This document shows positions 15,418 to 23,668 of a stretch of DNA of 40,523 nucleotides, one piece after another; positions within the stretch are counted from its first letter, which is position 1, and every line of letters starts with the position of its first letter. The DNA is from Blastopirellula sp. (GTDB taxonomy: Bacteria; Planctomycetota; Planctomycetia; Pirellulales; Pirellulaceae): the NCBI GenBank assembly GCA_002701545.1, contig NZVR01000185.1, forward strand, positions 59,032 to 99,554, in the 5' to 3' direction. Both the position numbers and the translations under genes were made by a program. The notes beneath the pieces were generated by a model. That model had not been told where the DNA came from. It ran no database searches and saw only the letters and a list, made by a program, of their open reading frames with translations.

Positions 15418-16395
15418 ATGCCGAAACAACGCAGTTCTGCCACTGAGGGGGAACGACTTCAGAAAGTACTGGCCGCCGCGGGCTTTGGGAGTCGTCGTGA
15501 GTGCGAGACACTCATTCTCGAAGGACGCGTTGAAGTTGACCGGACGCTGGTCACCGAACTGGGGACACGGGTCAACCCGGACCAGCAGGAGGTTCGCGTT
15601 GACGGCGATCCGCTGAAGCTACGCAGACGCACCTACTACGCCATCAACAAACCAGCCGGAGTTGTCTCGACAAATCGCGATCCTCAAGGTCGCCCGCGTG
15701 TCGTGGATCTGGTTCCCAGCCAAGATCGTCTGTTTACTGTCGGCAGACTGGATATCGCCAGTGAAGGCCTGATCCTGGTGACCAACGATGGCGAGTGGGC
15801 CAATCGCTTGACCCATCCACGGTATGGCGTGCACAAGACTTATGTGGTGCGCGTTGCCGGCACTCCGAGTGTGGAGGAGCTACGGGTACTCAAACGGGGT
15901 GTCCACCTGGCGGAAGCCGTGGCTCGCGTTGAGAACGTCAAGATCAAGAAACGCCACGGCCGCAGCACCGACCTGGAAATCGTCTTGAAGGAAGGTCGCA
16001 ACCGGGAAATTCGACGGTTGCTTGCCCGCGTTGGCCACAAAGTCCTGACACTGACGCGCGTCGCAGTTGGGACCTACAAGCTGGGTGATCTGCCGTCAGG
16101 AGCTTACCGCAAACTAACAGTGAGCGAAGCAAAAAAACTGTTGGAACTCACGCACAGCCAATCGACCAAACCGACTAAAAAGCGACGTCGCGCCAAAAAA
16201 AGAGCAACCGGCTCAGACTCGGCGAATCGCAATCAGCAAGCATCCACTTCGCAGACGCCACGTGTGCAGACGCCACGCGCTGGCACAATCATCGGAAGCA
16301 TCGATGAAGCGGCTCCTGCAAAAGAAGCACCACGGAAAACTTCCCGACGCAAGCCTGCCCAAAAGAAGACCTCGCGGCGAAACAGATCACGATGA
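15418..16395 (+). CDS. rluB: Pseudouridine synthase, RsuA/RluB family
   Basis: The enzyme converts a uridine of ribosomal RNA to pseudouridine. Residues 10-58 form an S4 RNA-binding domain (RLQKVLAAAGFGSRRECETLI). The catalytic domain follows with YYAINKPAGVVST, the active-site aspartate in FTVGRLDIASEGLILVTNDGE, and the family-typical KEGRNREIRRL. The choice of RluB (23S rRNA) over RsuA is a best guess. About the last 85 residues are a Lys/Arg/Ser/Thr-rich tail with repeated KK and RR, longer than in most bacterial homologues and probably an additional RNA-binding extension. The ATG at 15418 is chosen because similarity begins there. The stop overlaps the start of pyrK. Confidence 0.9.
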   Translation: MPKQRSSATEGERLQKVLAAAGFGSRRECETLILEGRVEVDRTLVTELGTRVNPDQQEVRVDGDPLKLRRRTYYAINKPAGVVSTNRDPQGRPRVVDLVPSQDRLFTVGRLDIASEGLILVTNDGEWANRLTHPRYGVHKTYVVRVAGTPSVEELRVLKRGVHLAEAVARVENVKIKKRHGRSTDLEIVLKEGRNREIRRLLARVGHKVLTLTRVAVGTYKLGDLPSGAYRKLTVSEAKKLLELTHSQSTKPTKKRRRAKKRATGSDSANRNQQASTSQTPRVQTPRAGTIIGSIDEAAPAKEAPRKTSRRKPAQKKTSRRNRSR

Positions 16396-17264
16396 GTAAC
16401 CCACTGCACGCAGCATACTATGCGGATAACCTGATCCACGCGACTGTCACTGTCCTGGAAAACGTCCAGGTTGCCCGCGACACATTCCGCCTGCGTTTTC
16501 ACTGCCCTGAGATGGCCAGTCGCATTCTGCCCGGCCAGTTCCTGATGATCAAACTGGCTGGTTTTGAGGACCCGCTGATCGGCCGGCCGCTTGCCATGTA
16601 TCAGACCCATCAGGACGAAACAGGTCATGCCGCGGCCATCGACGTGGTTTATATCGTCAAAGGCAAACTGACGACTCGCCTGCAACACGTGCGTGCTGAG
16701 GAGACGCTGCAAGTCTGGGGACCACTTGGAAACGGGTTTGAACCCCAAGCTACCGAACATCTCGTCATGGTTGCCGGTGGTATCGGCCAAACCCCATTTG
16801 TCGCGTTGGCGAACGAAGTGCTCGGGCACCGGCGCTATGGTTCCCCGGCACGATCCGTACCCCGTGCCCAACGCGTGACTTTGTGCTACGGAGCTCGCTC
16901 TGCCGACCTGCTGGCGGGCATTCCGGATTTCGAGCAAGCAGGAGTCGAGGTGCGCATCTGCACCGAAGACGGTTCCGCTGGGCGACACGGACGAGTCACC
17001 GACGAACTGGAGACCGTCTTGGCAAACGGCGATGCATCACTACGGGTCGTCTGCTGCGGACCGGAACCCATGATGGAAGCAGTCGCAACATTAACCGCCG
17101 CACACCATGTGCCTTGCGAAGTATCGCTTGAAACTCCCATGGCCTGCGGTATCGGGATTTGCTTCTCTTGCGTGGCCAAAGTCCGCGATCAAGGCGACGA
17201 CTGGGATTACAAACGAACCTGCGTCGAAGGCCCCGTGTTCGATGCAACGAAGATCTTGTGGTAG
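16392..17264 (+). CDS. pyrK: Dihydroorotate dehydrogenase electron-transfer subunit
   Basis: PyrK passes electrons from the type 1B dihydroorotate dehydrogenase to NAD+ in pyrimidine synthesis. The 290-residue protein is an FAD/NAD-binding reductase with a [2Fe-2S] cluster. It shows the flavin-binding stretch GQFLMIKLAG ... IGRPLAMY, the nucleotide-binding MVAGGIGQTPFVALANE, a CCGPEPMM turn, and the C-terminal cysteine cluster CGIGICFSC with a fourth Cys in KRTCVEGP. It overlaps the pseudouridine-synthase stop by four bases (ATGA), so coupling is likely. Its catalytic partner pyrD is in the window at 22175 on the other strand, not adjacent as in many genomes. Confidence 0.92.
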   Translation: MSNPLHAAYYADNLIHATVTVLENVQVARDTFRLRFHCPEMASRILPGQFLMIKLAGFEDPLIGRPLAMYQTHQDETGHAAAIDVVYIVKGKLTTRLQHVRAEETLQVWGPLGNGFEPQATEHLVMVAGGIGQTPFVALANEVLGHRRYGSPARSVPRAQRVTLCYGARSADLLAGIPDFEQAGVEVRICTEDGSAGRHGRVTDELETVLANGDASLRVVCCGPEPMMEAVATLTAAHHVPCEVSLETPMACGIGICFSCVAKVRDQGDDWDYKRTCVEGPVFDATKILW

Positions 17265-17287
17265 CCCGAGCCCATTGCATCGCCGCG

Positions 17288-17812
17288 TCATGGCGCGATG
17301 CTCAACAAGAATACCAGCAAGATCGCCAACAAAGTCAGCACTGAGGCCAACGTTCCAAGCTGCCCCAGGAGGAGCCCTCGGCTCGTCGATACACGACCCG
17401 CATCACTCATGGCCCCAACGCGAATCGCGCGCGCGTCCTGATACCCCAGCATCCAAGCAATCCCATTGGGCAACAACGCGTAAAAAGCGCATGGGCCCAG
17501 CATTGCGATCCATCCGCCGTCAAACATGCCCAGCAGTGCACCAACGGTCGCGATGGCCCCGATCACTCCCAAACCGCTAAGAATCATCCCCACCACGCCA
17601 AGCCAGAATATGAGCTTACCGCGATGCGGCAAGACCGTTTCAAAGTCGCTGGCCTGGTACTCACGAACCGACTCTGCGTTGGTTGCACTGAAAAGATTGT
17701 CGTCGCCATTCTCTGAGTTTTCACCCGAGAAGGGATTGTTTCCCTCTTCATCCACAAAGGGGTTCGTGCGCCCCGTGTTTGGATGAGACGGCCTTTGAAA
17801 CTTGCGACCCAC
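17288..17812 (-). CDS. Membrane protein of unknown function
   Basis: The 174-residue product begins with about 65 hydrophilic residues rich in N, P, F and E, with two NPF motifs, followed by a short basic segment. Hydrophobic helices follow at about 67-90, 96-118 and 147-172. The layout of a polar N-terminus followed by membrane helices and a GYQDARAIRVGAM turn resembles DUF4190-like proteins, but I cannot assign a family with confidence. The start is GTG at 17810-17812, with GAGAG upstream. It lies 82 bases downstream of hemQ on the same strand; a link to haem synthesis is not indicated. Confidence 0.7.
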   Translation of the reverse strand: MGRKFQRPSHPNTGRTNPFVDEEGNNPFSGENSENGDDNLFSATNAESVREYQASDFETVLPHRGKLIFWLGVVGMILSGLGVIGAIATVGALLGMFDGGWIAMLGPCAFYALLPNGIAWMLGYQDARAIRVGAMSDAGRVSTSRGLLLGQLGTLASVLTLLAILLVFLLSIAP

Positions 17813-17894
17813 GACAACTCTCTTCTGCTCGCGAATGTTCTCAACGCTCAGCGGAATCTGCCTGGCAAGTGAACATCGCCATTCCAGCAGACCA

Positions 17895-18734
17895 TCAGAC
17901 CTGACAACGTTCCAACATTTCCTCAGGACTCATTACGTAACTTGTGTAAAACGGTCCGAACTCTGCGTACCGTGCGCTGGCTTCGTCAAAGCGCATTCGA
18001 TAGACAATGTCCTTAAGAAAGGCCGGGTTACGAGCCCACAATGTGACTCCCCACTCCCAGTCATCAAAACCGACACTTACGGTAATCAACTGGGACACCT
18101 TGCCAGCAAACTCCATACCACTGCGGGCGTGTTCGCTCATCATACGAGTACGTTCTTCGAATGACAACGTAAACCAGTTTTCCCCCACCTTGCGTTTCTT
18201 GTTCATGGGATAGAAACAGGTCGCCGGCCAAGGGGGAAAATCCGGAGTCAAACGCTGCTTGTTCATCATCGGCAAACGTTGCTCGTAGGCCTTGATCTTG
18301 GCCGCAAACGCAGGACTCCCCTCTTCCTCGCCCTCGCGTATCAACCGCTGACCATACTGTTCCATCGTTGGAACGTATTCTGAGACTTCGGTCACTGAAA
18401 CAAAGGAGTAGGTCGGCCGCAGCGCGATGCCCAACGGACTGGCCATCACCCGCTGATGCACTCCTTCGACGCGCAGCGGGCAAGGATCCATGATCATTAA
18501 ACCAAAGTCACCTTTGTGTCCACTGACGAAGCTTGTCTGCAGCCTCGCCGGGGCGCCTTCCGCTTCGGGATCCAACAGGCGAGTCAACGCTTGCTTGCCC
18601 TCAGCAACCGCTGTATCGCTGAGTGCTCCGAGCACGGCGCGGTCGAATTCGTAGTAAATGTGCGTGCAATGCCAGCCTTCTTCTGGCTCCAACGAAATCT
18701 CCCCAGGCTGGGCTTGCGGTCGACCTTGGCTCAT
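17895..18734 (-). CDS. hemQ: Coproheme decarboxylase HemQ (chlorite dismutase family)
   Basis: HemQ oxidatively decarboxylates two propionates of coproheme III to make haem b, the last step of the coproporphyrin-dependent pathway. The 279-residue protein has the family landmarks: FSFEERTRMMSEH-type segment with H202 as the likely axial haem ligand, YPMNKKR with Y175 at the position of the catalytic tyrosine, and DDWEWGVTLWA near the end. True chlorite dismutases carry a different active-site set, and the YPM motif points to HemQ. GGGAG nine bases before the ATG at 18732-18734 supports the start. Residues 1-15 are an extra hydrophilic lead. No other haem-synthesis gene is visible in the window. 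Confidence 0.9.
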   Translation of the reverse strand: MSQGRPQAQPGEISLEPEEGWHCTHIYYEFDRAVLGALSDTAVAEGKQALTRLLDPEAEGAPARLQTSFVSGHKGDFGLMIMDPCPLRVEGVHQRVMASPLGIALRPTYSFVSVTEVSEYVPTMEQYGQRLIREGEEEGSPAFAAKIKAYEQRLPMMNKQRLTPDFPPWPATCFYPMNKKRKVGENWFTLSFEERTRMMSEHARSGMEFAGKVSQLITVSVGFDDWEWGVTLWARNPAFLKDIVYRMRFDEASARYAEFGPFYTSYVMSPEEMLERCQV

Positions 18735-18864
18735 AAGTTGGGACTCCCAGATAACGTAACGTGCTGTACAGTTTCAAGTTAGGAACAATCTCACGAAATC
18801 CATCGACCTTCAGTTTACCAGAAGGACGAGGCGGGCGGGACCAGCATGAAGCGACATTTGAGCC

Positions 18865-18892
18865 TTGCGTAAGGACCTGCTTTCCGTACAAT
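18865..18892 (+). promoter_or_regulatory. Candidate promoter of rpsR
   Basis: TTGCGT (18865-18870) and TACAAT (18887-18892) are 16 bases apart. The expected start point leaves a leader of about 35 bases before the ATG at 18935. Confidence 0.55.
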
Positions 18893-18934
18893 CAGGGATT
18901 CGAGTCCCCTCATTTGTAAGCTCAGGTAGAAGAC

Positions 18935-19201
18935 ATGCCGGCACCCAGTAAGAAGGCACGCAAGCGTTCGAAAGCACGAGCGCGCAGTAAGAAGAAAGAT
19001 CCCTTGATGGTCGACGGCAAGCGGCCGCGGCCCATGTATGTCGACTATAAAGATATCGATTTGCTCAAAAAGCTCGTCAACCGACACGGACGGATTGTAG
19101 GGCGCCGCAAAACGGGCTGTTCGGCCGTCAGCCAACACGCGGTTACTCAAGCGATCAAGCGAGCGCGGTTCATGGCTCTTTTGCCCTACGTGGGCGACTA
19201 G
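18935..19201 (+). CDS. rpsR: Small ribosomal subunit protein bS18
   Basis: bS18 is a core protein of the 30S platform, paired with bS6. The 88-residue product contains the conserved [20 protein letters not shown], the RRKTGCSA turn and the end stretch [15 protein letters not shown]. It is somewhat longer than the usual 75 residues because of an N-terminal Lys/Arg-rich lead ([21 protein letters not shown]). Unlike in many bacteria, rpsF, ssb and rplI are not next to it, so it is a lone ribosomal gene in this window. An AGGTAGAAG lies before the start. A strong terminator follows 27 bases after the stop. Confidence 0.95.
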   Translation: MPAPSKKARKRSKARARSKKKDPLMVDGKRPRPMYVDYKDIDLLKKLVNRHGRIVGRRKTGCSAVSQHAVTQAIKRARFMALLPYVGD

Positions 19202-19227
19202 TCCAGCGGTCACTCCTTAGTATCTTT

Positions 19228-19260
19228 CCGGCGAGCCTTGCGACTCGCCGGTTCTTTTTT
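19228..19260 (+). terminator. Intrinsic terminator after rpsR
   Basis: CCGGCGAG (19228-19235) pairs perfectly with CTCGCCGG (19244-19251) and is followed by TTCTTTTTT. It ends only about 10 bases before the first start codon of the thioesterase gene. Confidence 0.88.
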
Positions 19261-19270
19261 GCGCGGTGGC

Positions 19271-19708
19271 ATGTATCGGATGACTTCTGCATTCACTTAC
19301 ACACGGCGAGTTGAATTCCGTGATACGGATGCGGCCGGTATTCTCCATTTCACGTCCTACTTTGCCTACATGGAAGAAGCCGAACACGCATTGCTGAGGC
19401 ACTTGGGAACCAGTGTCATGCAAGCGGTCGACGACGCCACGCTGGGTTGGCCGCGCGTCTCCGCAACATGCGACTTTGCCGGCTCCGCTAAGTTCGAAGA
19501 CGTGCTCAGCATTTGTGTCTTCATCGATCGCGTTGGCACCACCAGCGTGACCTATCGATTCGAGTTTTTGAATGCAGAAGATCAGCAAATTGCCACCGGC
19601 AAGATGACCTCGGTCTGTTGCCGCATCGTTCCAGGCCAAGCACCACAAACGACTCCCGTTCCCGCGGCGCTCAAGACCAAGCTCCAAGCGACTGACCCCA
19701 CGTCATGA
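19271..19708 (+). CDS. Acyl-CoA thioesterase, hot-dog fold (YbgC/4HBT type)
   Basis: The 145-residue protein is a single hot-dog domain. The signature FRDTDAAGILHFTSYFAYMEEAEH holds the catalytic aspartate of the 4-hydroxybenzoyl-CoA/YbgC thioesterases, which hydrolyse acyl-CoA esters in the cytoplasm. The acyl specificity is not readable. The start is ATG at 19271 or, with GGTGG at better spacing, ATG at 19280. An open frame further upstream runs through the terminator hairpin and is not credible. Its stop overlaps the start of the prenyltransferase-fold gene by four bases, so the two are probably made together. Confidence 0.88.
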   Translation: MYRMTSAFTYTRRVEFRDTDAAGILHFTSYFAYMEEAEHALLRHLGTSVMQAVDDATLGWPRVSATCDFAGSAKFEDVLSICVFIDRVGTTSVTYRFEFLNAEDQQIATGKMTSVCCRIVPGQAPQTTPVPAALKTKLQATDPTS

Positions 19709-20640
19709 GCACTTACCTGCAAGCACTCACCATCCGACTGGGCACGGGGCTCGGCAATATGCCGGAAGCTTTTCGGCAACGGCATGGTGAATATTTGAAA
19801 AGTGTTCAGCGACCTGATGGCGGGTTTGCCGGCCGAGAAGGAGAAAGCGACCTCTATTACACCGGCTTCGCACTACGCTCACTTGCGATTCTCGGTGAAC
19901 TCTACGGACCGCTGGCTGCTCGGGCCGCCGATTTCTTACGCCAGCGACTGACGGGCCAAGAAGCCATCGTTGACTTCCTCTCCCTGATCTACAGTTCCGC
20001 GCTCCTCGAGAGCTCAGCAGGAATCGATATCTTCGCCGAAACGACAAGCGACTGGCGAGGAAACATCGCCACGGCCTTGGAAAGATTGCGACGCGATGAC
20101 GGTGGGTACGCCAAGGGTGAGCTAGGTGTCGCCAGCAGCACGTACCACACTTTTCTGGTCATCCTCTGCCTGCAATTGATTGATCGCCCGGTGCCTGATC
20201 CGGATCGCATCGTGCAGTTTCTATTATCCCAGGAAGCAACCGAGGGTGGATTTCATGAGATTCGTGCGAGCAAGCGCGCTGGCACAAACCCAACTGCGGC
20301 GGCCATCGGTGCACTGACGATCCTGAACGCACTCACAGACGACATTCGGGAGAACACGATCGACTTTTTGCTCGACATGCAAACCGATGAAGGAGGCCTT
20401 CGGGCAAACACACGGATCCCAATTGCCGACTTGCTAAGCAGTTTTACCGGCTTGCTTACACTGCAAGATGTCGGAGGTTTCGATGAACTCGAACGCGATG
20501 CCGTAGCCAACTACGTGCATTCCCTGGAGCAGGAAGAAGGTGGGTTTCATGGAGCCGCCTGGGATTCCGTTTGCGACGTGGAATACACGTTTTACGGTCT
20601 CGGCTGTCAGGCGTTGTTAACGCAAAACATCGCCAGCTAA
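19705..20640 (+). CDS. Prenyltransferase/squalene-cyclase repeat protein resembling GGTase-II beta
   Basis: The 311-residue protein is built of alpha-alpha barrel repeats with GGF/GGL turns (RPDGGFAG near 37-43, DDGGYAKG near 131, EGGFHE near 180, DEGGLRAN near 229, EEGGFHG near 278). This is the pattern of the beta subunit of Rab geranylgeranyl transferase and its bacterial relatives. Aligned by eye with the mammalian subunit, the zinc-ligand Asp is kept (D242), but the Cys two residues on is Leu and the C-terminal His is replaced by Tyr (Y294). A metal-dependent protein prenyltransferase reaction is therefore doubtful, and a lipid-binding or cyclase-like role is possible. It overlaps the thioesterase by ATGA and converges with acpS. 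Confidence 0.8.
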   Translation: MSTYLQALTIRLGTGLGNMPEAFRQRHGEYLKSVQRPDGGFAGREGESDLYYTGFALRSLAILGELYGPLAARAADFLRQRLTGQEAIVDFLSLIYSSALLESSAGIDIFAETTSDWRGNIATALERLRRDDGGYAKGELGVASSTYHTFLVILCLQLIDRPVPDPDRIVQFLLSQEATEGGFHEIRASKRAGTNPTAAAIGALTILNALTDDIRENTIDFLLDMQTDEGGLRANTRIPIADLLSSFTGLLTLQDVGGFDELERDAVANYVHSLEQEEGGFHGAAWDSVCDVEYTFYGLGCQALLTQNIAS

Positions 20641-20738
20641 ACCAGGCTCCGGAAACTACCTGGCTGGCCTCTGGCACGCAATCACTGTTGACCGCGCGGC
20701 TCCGCTTACCCGTGCGAATGAACGACCGTGCGAATGAA

Positions 20739-21155
20739 CTAGAAAGGTGTTTCGCCATCGTTTGAAGCTGGTTGCCCACCTGTCGCGATCGCAAATCCAC
20801 TGGCGTGTGTACGGCAATGGGCAATGCTCAGTTGCAGGTCGACGATCTGCAACTTCTCACACATTTCCCGGGCCCCTCCTCCGAGCGCCACTCGCGGGCC
20901 GCCGCTGGCTTCACTGCGGACTTCAATATCGTGCCAGTGAATCCCTCGCGACCAGCCAATCCCCATGGCTTTCAACACGGCTTCTTTTCCAGCCCAGCGG
21001 GCGGCGTAATGCTGCGTGGCCGCCTTGCGCGAACTGCAGTGTTCAATCTCATGCGGTGTGTAGATGCGGGTGAGAAACGTCTCGCCATGCCGCTCGATCA
21101 TTTGGGCAATTCTTAGACATTCCACAATATCTGTACCGACACCAATGACATTCAT
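20739..21155 (-). CDS. acpS: Holo-[acyl-carrier-protein] synthase
   Basis: AcpS transfers the 4'-phosphopantetheine arm of coenzyme A to acyl carrier protein, which fatty-acid synthesis needs. The 138-residue product has both conserved blocks: IGVGTDIVE near the N-terminus, with the Mg-binding aspartate, and [13 protein letters not shown], with the second acidic ligand, followed by the LSIAHC strand. It has a short extra C-terminal tail. Its ATG (21153-21155) overlaps the stop of trpS by four bases, so it is translated from the trpS transcript. Confidence 0.94.
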   Translation of the reverse strand: MNVIGVGTDIVECLRIAQMIERHGETFLTRIYTPHEIEHCSSRKAATQHYAARWAGKEAVLKAMGIGWSRGIHWHDIEVRSEASGGPRVALGGGAREMCEKLQIVDLQLSIAHCRTHASGFAIATGGQPASNDGETPF

Positions 21156-22117
21156 CGCTTCAGCCCCGACGCTTGTTGTGCGCGCAACAACACTTCACCG
21201 GCTTTCTTTCGGGCGCGGCGGGCTCCATCCGCCAGGATCTCATGGACCGTCTCGGGCTCCGCTACCAGCGCTTCACGACGCGCTCGGGCCTCAGCAAAGT
21301 AGGATTCAGAAACATCAGCGATCGCTTTCTTGACCGCACCGTACCCGAAGCCACCCTGTCGGTAAGTCGTCGCCATTTCCGCAATCTCTGGCTCGCTGGC
21401 AAAGAGGCTGTAGAGCTCAAACAGATGGTCCCCCTCGGGATCTTTCGGTTCCTCCATAGGTCGAGAATCCGTCTGAATGCGCATGATCTTCTTGCGCTGT
21501 GGCTTGAGGTCCTCAAACAACTCGATGGTGTTCCCGTAACTCTTGGACATCTTCTGGCCGTCCGTTCCTGGTACCTTGGCAGACGAATCCAGCACGCGCG
21601 CTTTGGGCAACACAAACACTTCTCCAAAGAGATGATTGAAGCTCCCCGCGATGTCACGACAAACTTCGATGTGCTGAACCTGATCTTCCCCCACAGGCAC
21701 GATATCTGCGTCATACGCGAGAATATCCGCAGCTTGCAACACGGGATACGTGAAGAGCCCTGCGTTGGACGACAACCCCTTGCTCACCTTTTCCTTGTAG
21801 GAGACACACCGCTCGAGCAAACCCATCGGCGTCACGCTCAATAGCAGCCAACATAGTTCGGAAACCTCGGGAACGTCCGACTGAATGAACAACGTGGCCT
21901 TGTTGGGATCCAGCCCCAATGCCAACAGATCAAGCGCCGCATCGTAGGTATGCGCCCACATCACCTCCTTGTCACGAATCGTCGTCATCGCGTGCAAGTT
22001 GGCAACGAAATAATACGACTCGTCTTCATGCTGCAAGTCGATGTACTGCTGAATCGCGCCGAAATAATTGCCCCAATGAGGACGGCCTGTGGGTTGAATT
22101 CCGGAAAGCACACGCAT
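21152..22117 (-). CDS. trpS: Tryptophanyl-tRNA synthetase
   Basis: TrpS charges tRNA-Trp. The 321-residue protein is a compact bacterial class I synthetase. The HIGH-type motif appears as [13 protein letters not shown] near residues 11-23, the nucleotide-binding KMSKS as [10 protein letters not shown] near 193-202, and the tryptophan-pocket sequence follows the expected order ([23 protein letters not shown]). The length is normal. It sits between pyrD (57 bases upstream) and acpS (overlapping) on the minus strand, so it is probably the middle gene of a mixed housekeeping operon. No T-box or trp leader was seen before it. Confidence 0.95.
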   Translation of the reverse strand: MRVLSGIQPTGRPHWGNYFGAIQQYIDLQHEDESYYFVANLHAMTTIRDKEVMWAHTYDAALDLLALGLDPNKATLFIQSDVPEVSELCWLLLSVTPMGLLERCVSYKEKVSKGLSSNAGLFTYPVLQAADILAYDADIVPVGEDQVQHIEVCRDIAGSFNHLFGEVFVLPKARVLDSSAKVPGTDGQKMSKSYGNTIELFEDLKPQRKKIMRIQTDSRPMEEPKDPEGDHLFELYSLFASEPEIAEMATTYRQGGFGYGAVKKAIADVSESYFAEARARREALVAEPETVHEILADGARRARKKAGEVLLRAQQASGLKR

Positions 22118-22174
22118 CGTAGTATCGTTCCCTATCGAGGTGTTTGGTCGAGCGTAGCGCGATGAAGCCTACGC

Positions 22175-23131
22175 TTAAGCCTTGCAAGCTGTCTGATTCG
22201 TCTTGCGCGTTGTATCGAGCGTTCCCACCAAATCGGCAACCCGCTGTACCCCCGCAGTTCCCAGTGCGGCAGGCAACGCATCGACCAGATTCTCGGAAAC
22301 CTGTGGATCGTAATAGTTCGCTGTTCCAATCTGAACCGCCGAAGCTCCTGCAACCAGAAACTCCATGACATCGTCGATCGTCCCAATGCCGCCAATTCCC
22401 ACGATGGGTGTATCAACCGCTTGAGCCGCCTGGCAGACACAACGCAAAGCAACCGGTTTGATCGCAGGACCACTCAAGCCGCCAAACACATTGCCCAACA
22501 TGGGCTGACGGCGGCGCCAATCGACCGCCATCCCCAACAACGTGTTGATCAACGAAATCGCATCGGCGCCTCCGTCCGTGGCAGCTTTCGCCATCGTCGC
22601 GATGCTGGTCACATTCGGCGTCAACTTGGCCAGAATTGGTAACTCGCACGCTCCGCGAACGCCCGCGATCAGTTGCCGACACATCGCCGCGTCCGTACCG
22701 AAATCCACCCCGCCTGACACGTTGGGACAACTCACATTCAATTCCAACGCATCGATGCCTTCGCAGTCACCGAGTCGACTTGCCATGTCGACGAACTCTT
22801 GCTCCGTTCTCCCCGCAATACTGACAATCACTTTGGTCGGCATCGCGCGCAGATACGGCAGATGGTGCGTCAGAAACGACTCGAGCCCATCGTTGTCCAA
22901 CCCAATTGAATTCAGCATCCCGGCCGTCGTTTCCACTGTCCGCCACGGTACATTCCCCATCCGCGGCTCGACGGTGATCGTCTTGGGAACAACACCCCCT
23001 AACTTGGACAAGTCAACCACTCGCTCCATCTCGCGGGCATAACCAAAAGTGCCCGAGGCGACGAGAATCGGATTGGCAAGTTCCAGACGGCCGAGGCGAG
23101 TCGACAAATCGGCAGCAGTTGGCAAACTCAC
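22175..23131 (-). CDS. pyrD: Dihydroorotate dehydrogenase, type 1B catalytic subunit
   Basis: PyrD oxidises dihydroorotate to orotate with FMN. The 318-residue product has [19 protein letters not shown] at its start, [16 protein letters not shown] with the FMN-site asparagines and the cysteine base region, [13 protein letters not shown], and the phosphate-binding [27 protein letters not shown]. The [10 protein letters not shown] form and the presence of pyrK in the window mark it as the NAD-linked 1B class. The frame stays open to 23278, but family similarity begins near the GTG at 23129-23131, which I chose; no clear ribosome binding site supports any start. trpS follows 57 bases downstream. 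Confidence 0.92.
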   Translation of the reverse strand: MSLPTAADLSTRLGRLELANPILVASGTFGYAREMERVVDLSKLGGVVPKTITVEPRMGNVPWRTVETTAGMLNSIGLDNDGLESFLTHHLPYLRAMPTKVIVSIAGRTEQEFVDMASRLGDCEGIDALELNVSCPNVSGGVDFGTDAAMCRQLIAGVRGACELPILAKLTPNVTSIATMAKAATDGGADAISLINTLLGMAVDWRRRQPMLGNVFGGLSGPAIKPVALRCVCQAAQAVDTPIVGIGGIGTIDDVMEFLVAGASAVQIGTANYYDPQVSENLVDALPAALGTAGVQRVADLVGTLDTTRKTNQTACKA

Positions 23132-23336
23132 AGGCGCAGATCTAGCAAGAATGGAGGACGAAACAGCGGCGATCCGACAAACAGATCCCAAGCCGTTGTT
23201 TATAACGTCGCGCAAAACGATCCACAACGAGCCCATGCGTCTCGGCGCGTGTGCGCAAAGTCTCGCGCATCGATCCACTGCTCGTTAGCGTTCAAGCCAA
23301 CTGCGGTGTCAAAGTTCGCGTACCTCTGGCGAAGCG

Positions 23337-23555
23337 TTAGATCACGCCGCCATGGACGCGAAACGGCGTCATATGATCAGGCATGTCCAAGAACCAAATT
23401 CGCTCCCAGGTGTCCAGCATGGCCCGGAAGTTCTCGGCAGTGAAAATCAACTGCCGTGTCCGCCGTGCAGGGTCACCCGAGTAAATCGGCAAGATGCAGC
23501 CAGTCGATGTGCTCAGAGCAGCACAGATGAGGGCAACGTAGAGAAAACGACGCAT
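23337..23555 (-). CDS. Small lipoprotein
   Basis: The 72-residue product begins MRRFLYVALICAALSTSTGC, a lipoprotein signal with a lipobox ending at Cys20. The short mature part contains TRQLIFTAENFRAMLDTWERIWFLD and ends in MTPFRVHGGVI. I do not know a function; short proteins of this look recur in planctomycetes. GGAGG eight bases before the ATG at 23553-23555 makes the start firm over a longer frame to 23603. It lies between the HU-like gene upstream and pyrD downstream on the minus strand, with 113 and 205 bases between. Confidence 0.75.
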   Translation of the reverse strand: MRRFLYVALICAALSTSTGCILPIYSGDPARRTRQLIFTAENFRAMLDTWERIWFLDMPDHMTPFRVHGGVI

Positions 23556-23668
23556 GTGTCTGTCCTCCGTGACAGGTAAACACCGACACTTGCATTCGAG
23601 CAAGCGCCGACAGAATTTTAGAAAGTGTTGTCTTGCAACGACTTGCCGTGCGGGAGGGCAATCACGTC

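Noticed and set aside
18749-18777. TTGAAA/TTATCT promoter-like pair before hemQ
   Set aside because: The -10 would lie against the ribosome binding site, so a transcript starting from it would lack that site.
18893-18910. tRNA T-arm-like sequence before rpsR
   Set aside because: No acceptor stem, anticodon arm or D-arm surrounds it; it is only a short stem.
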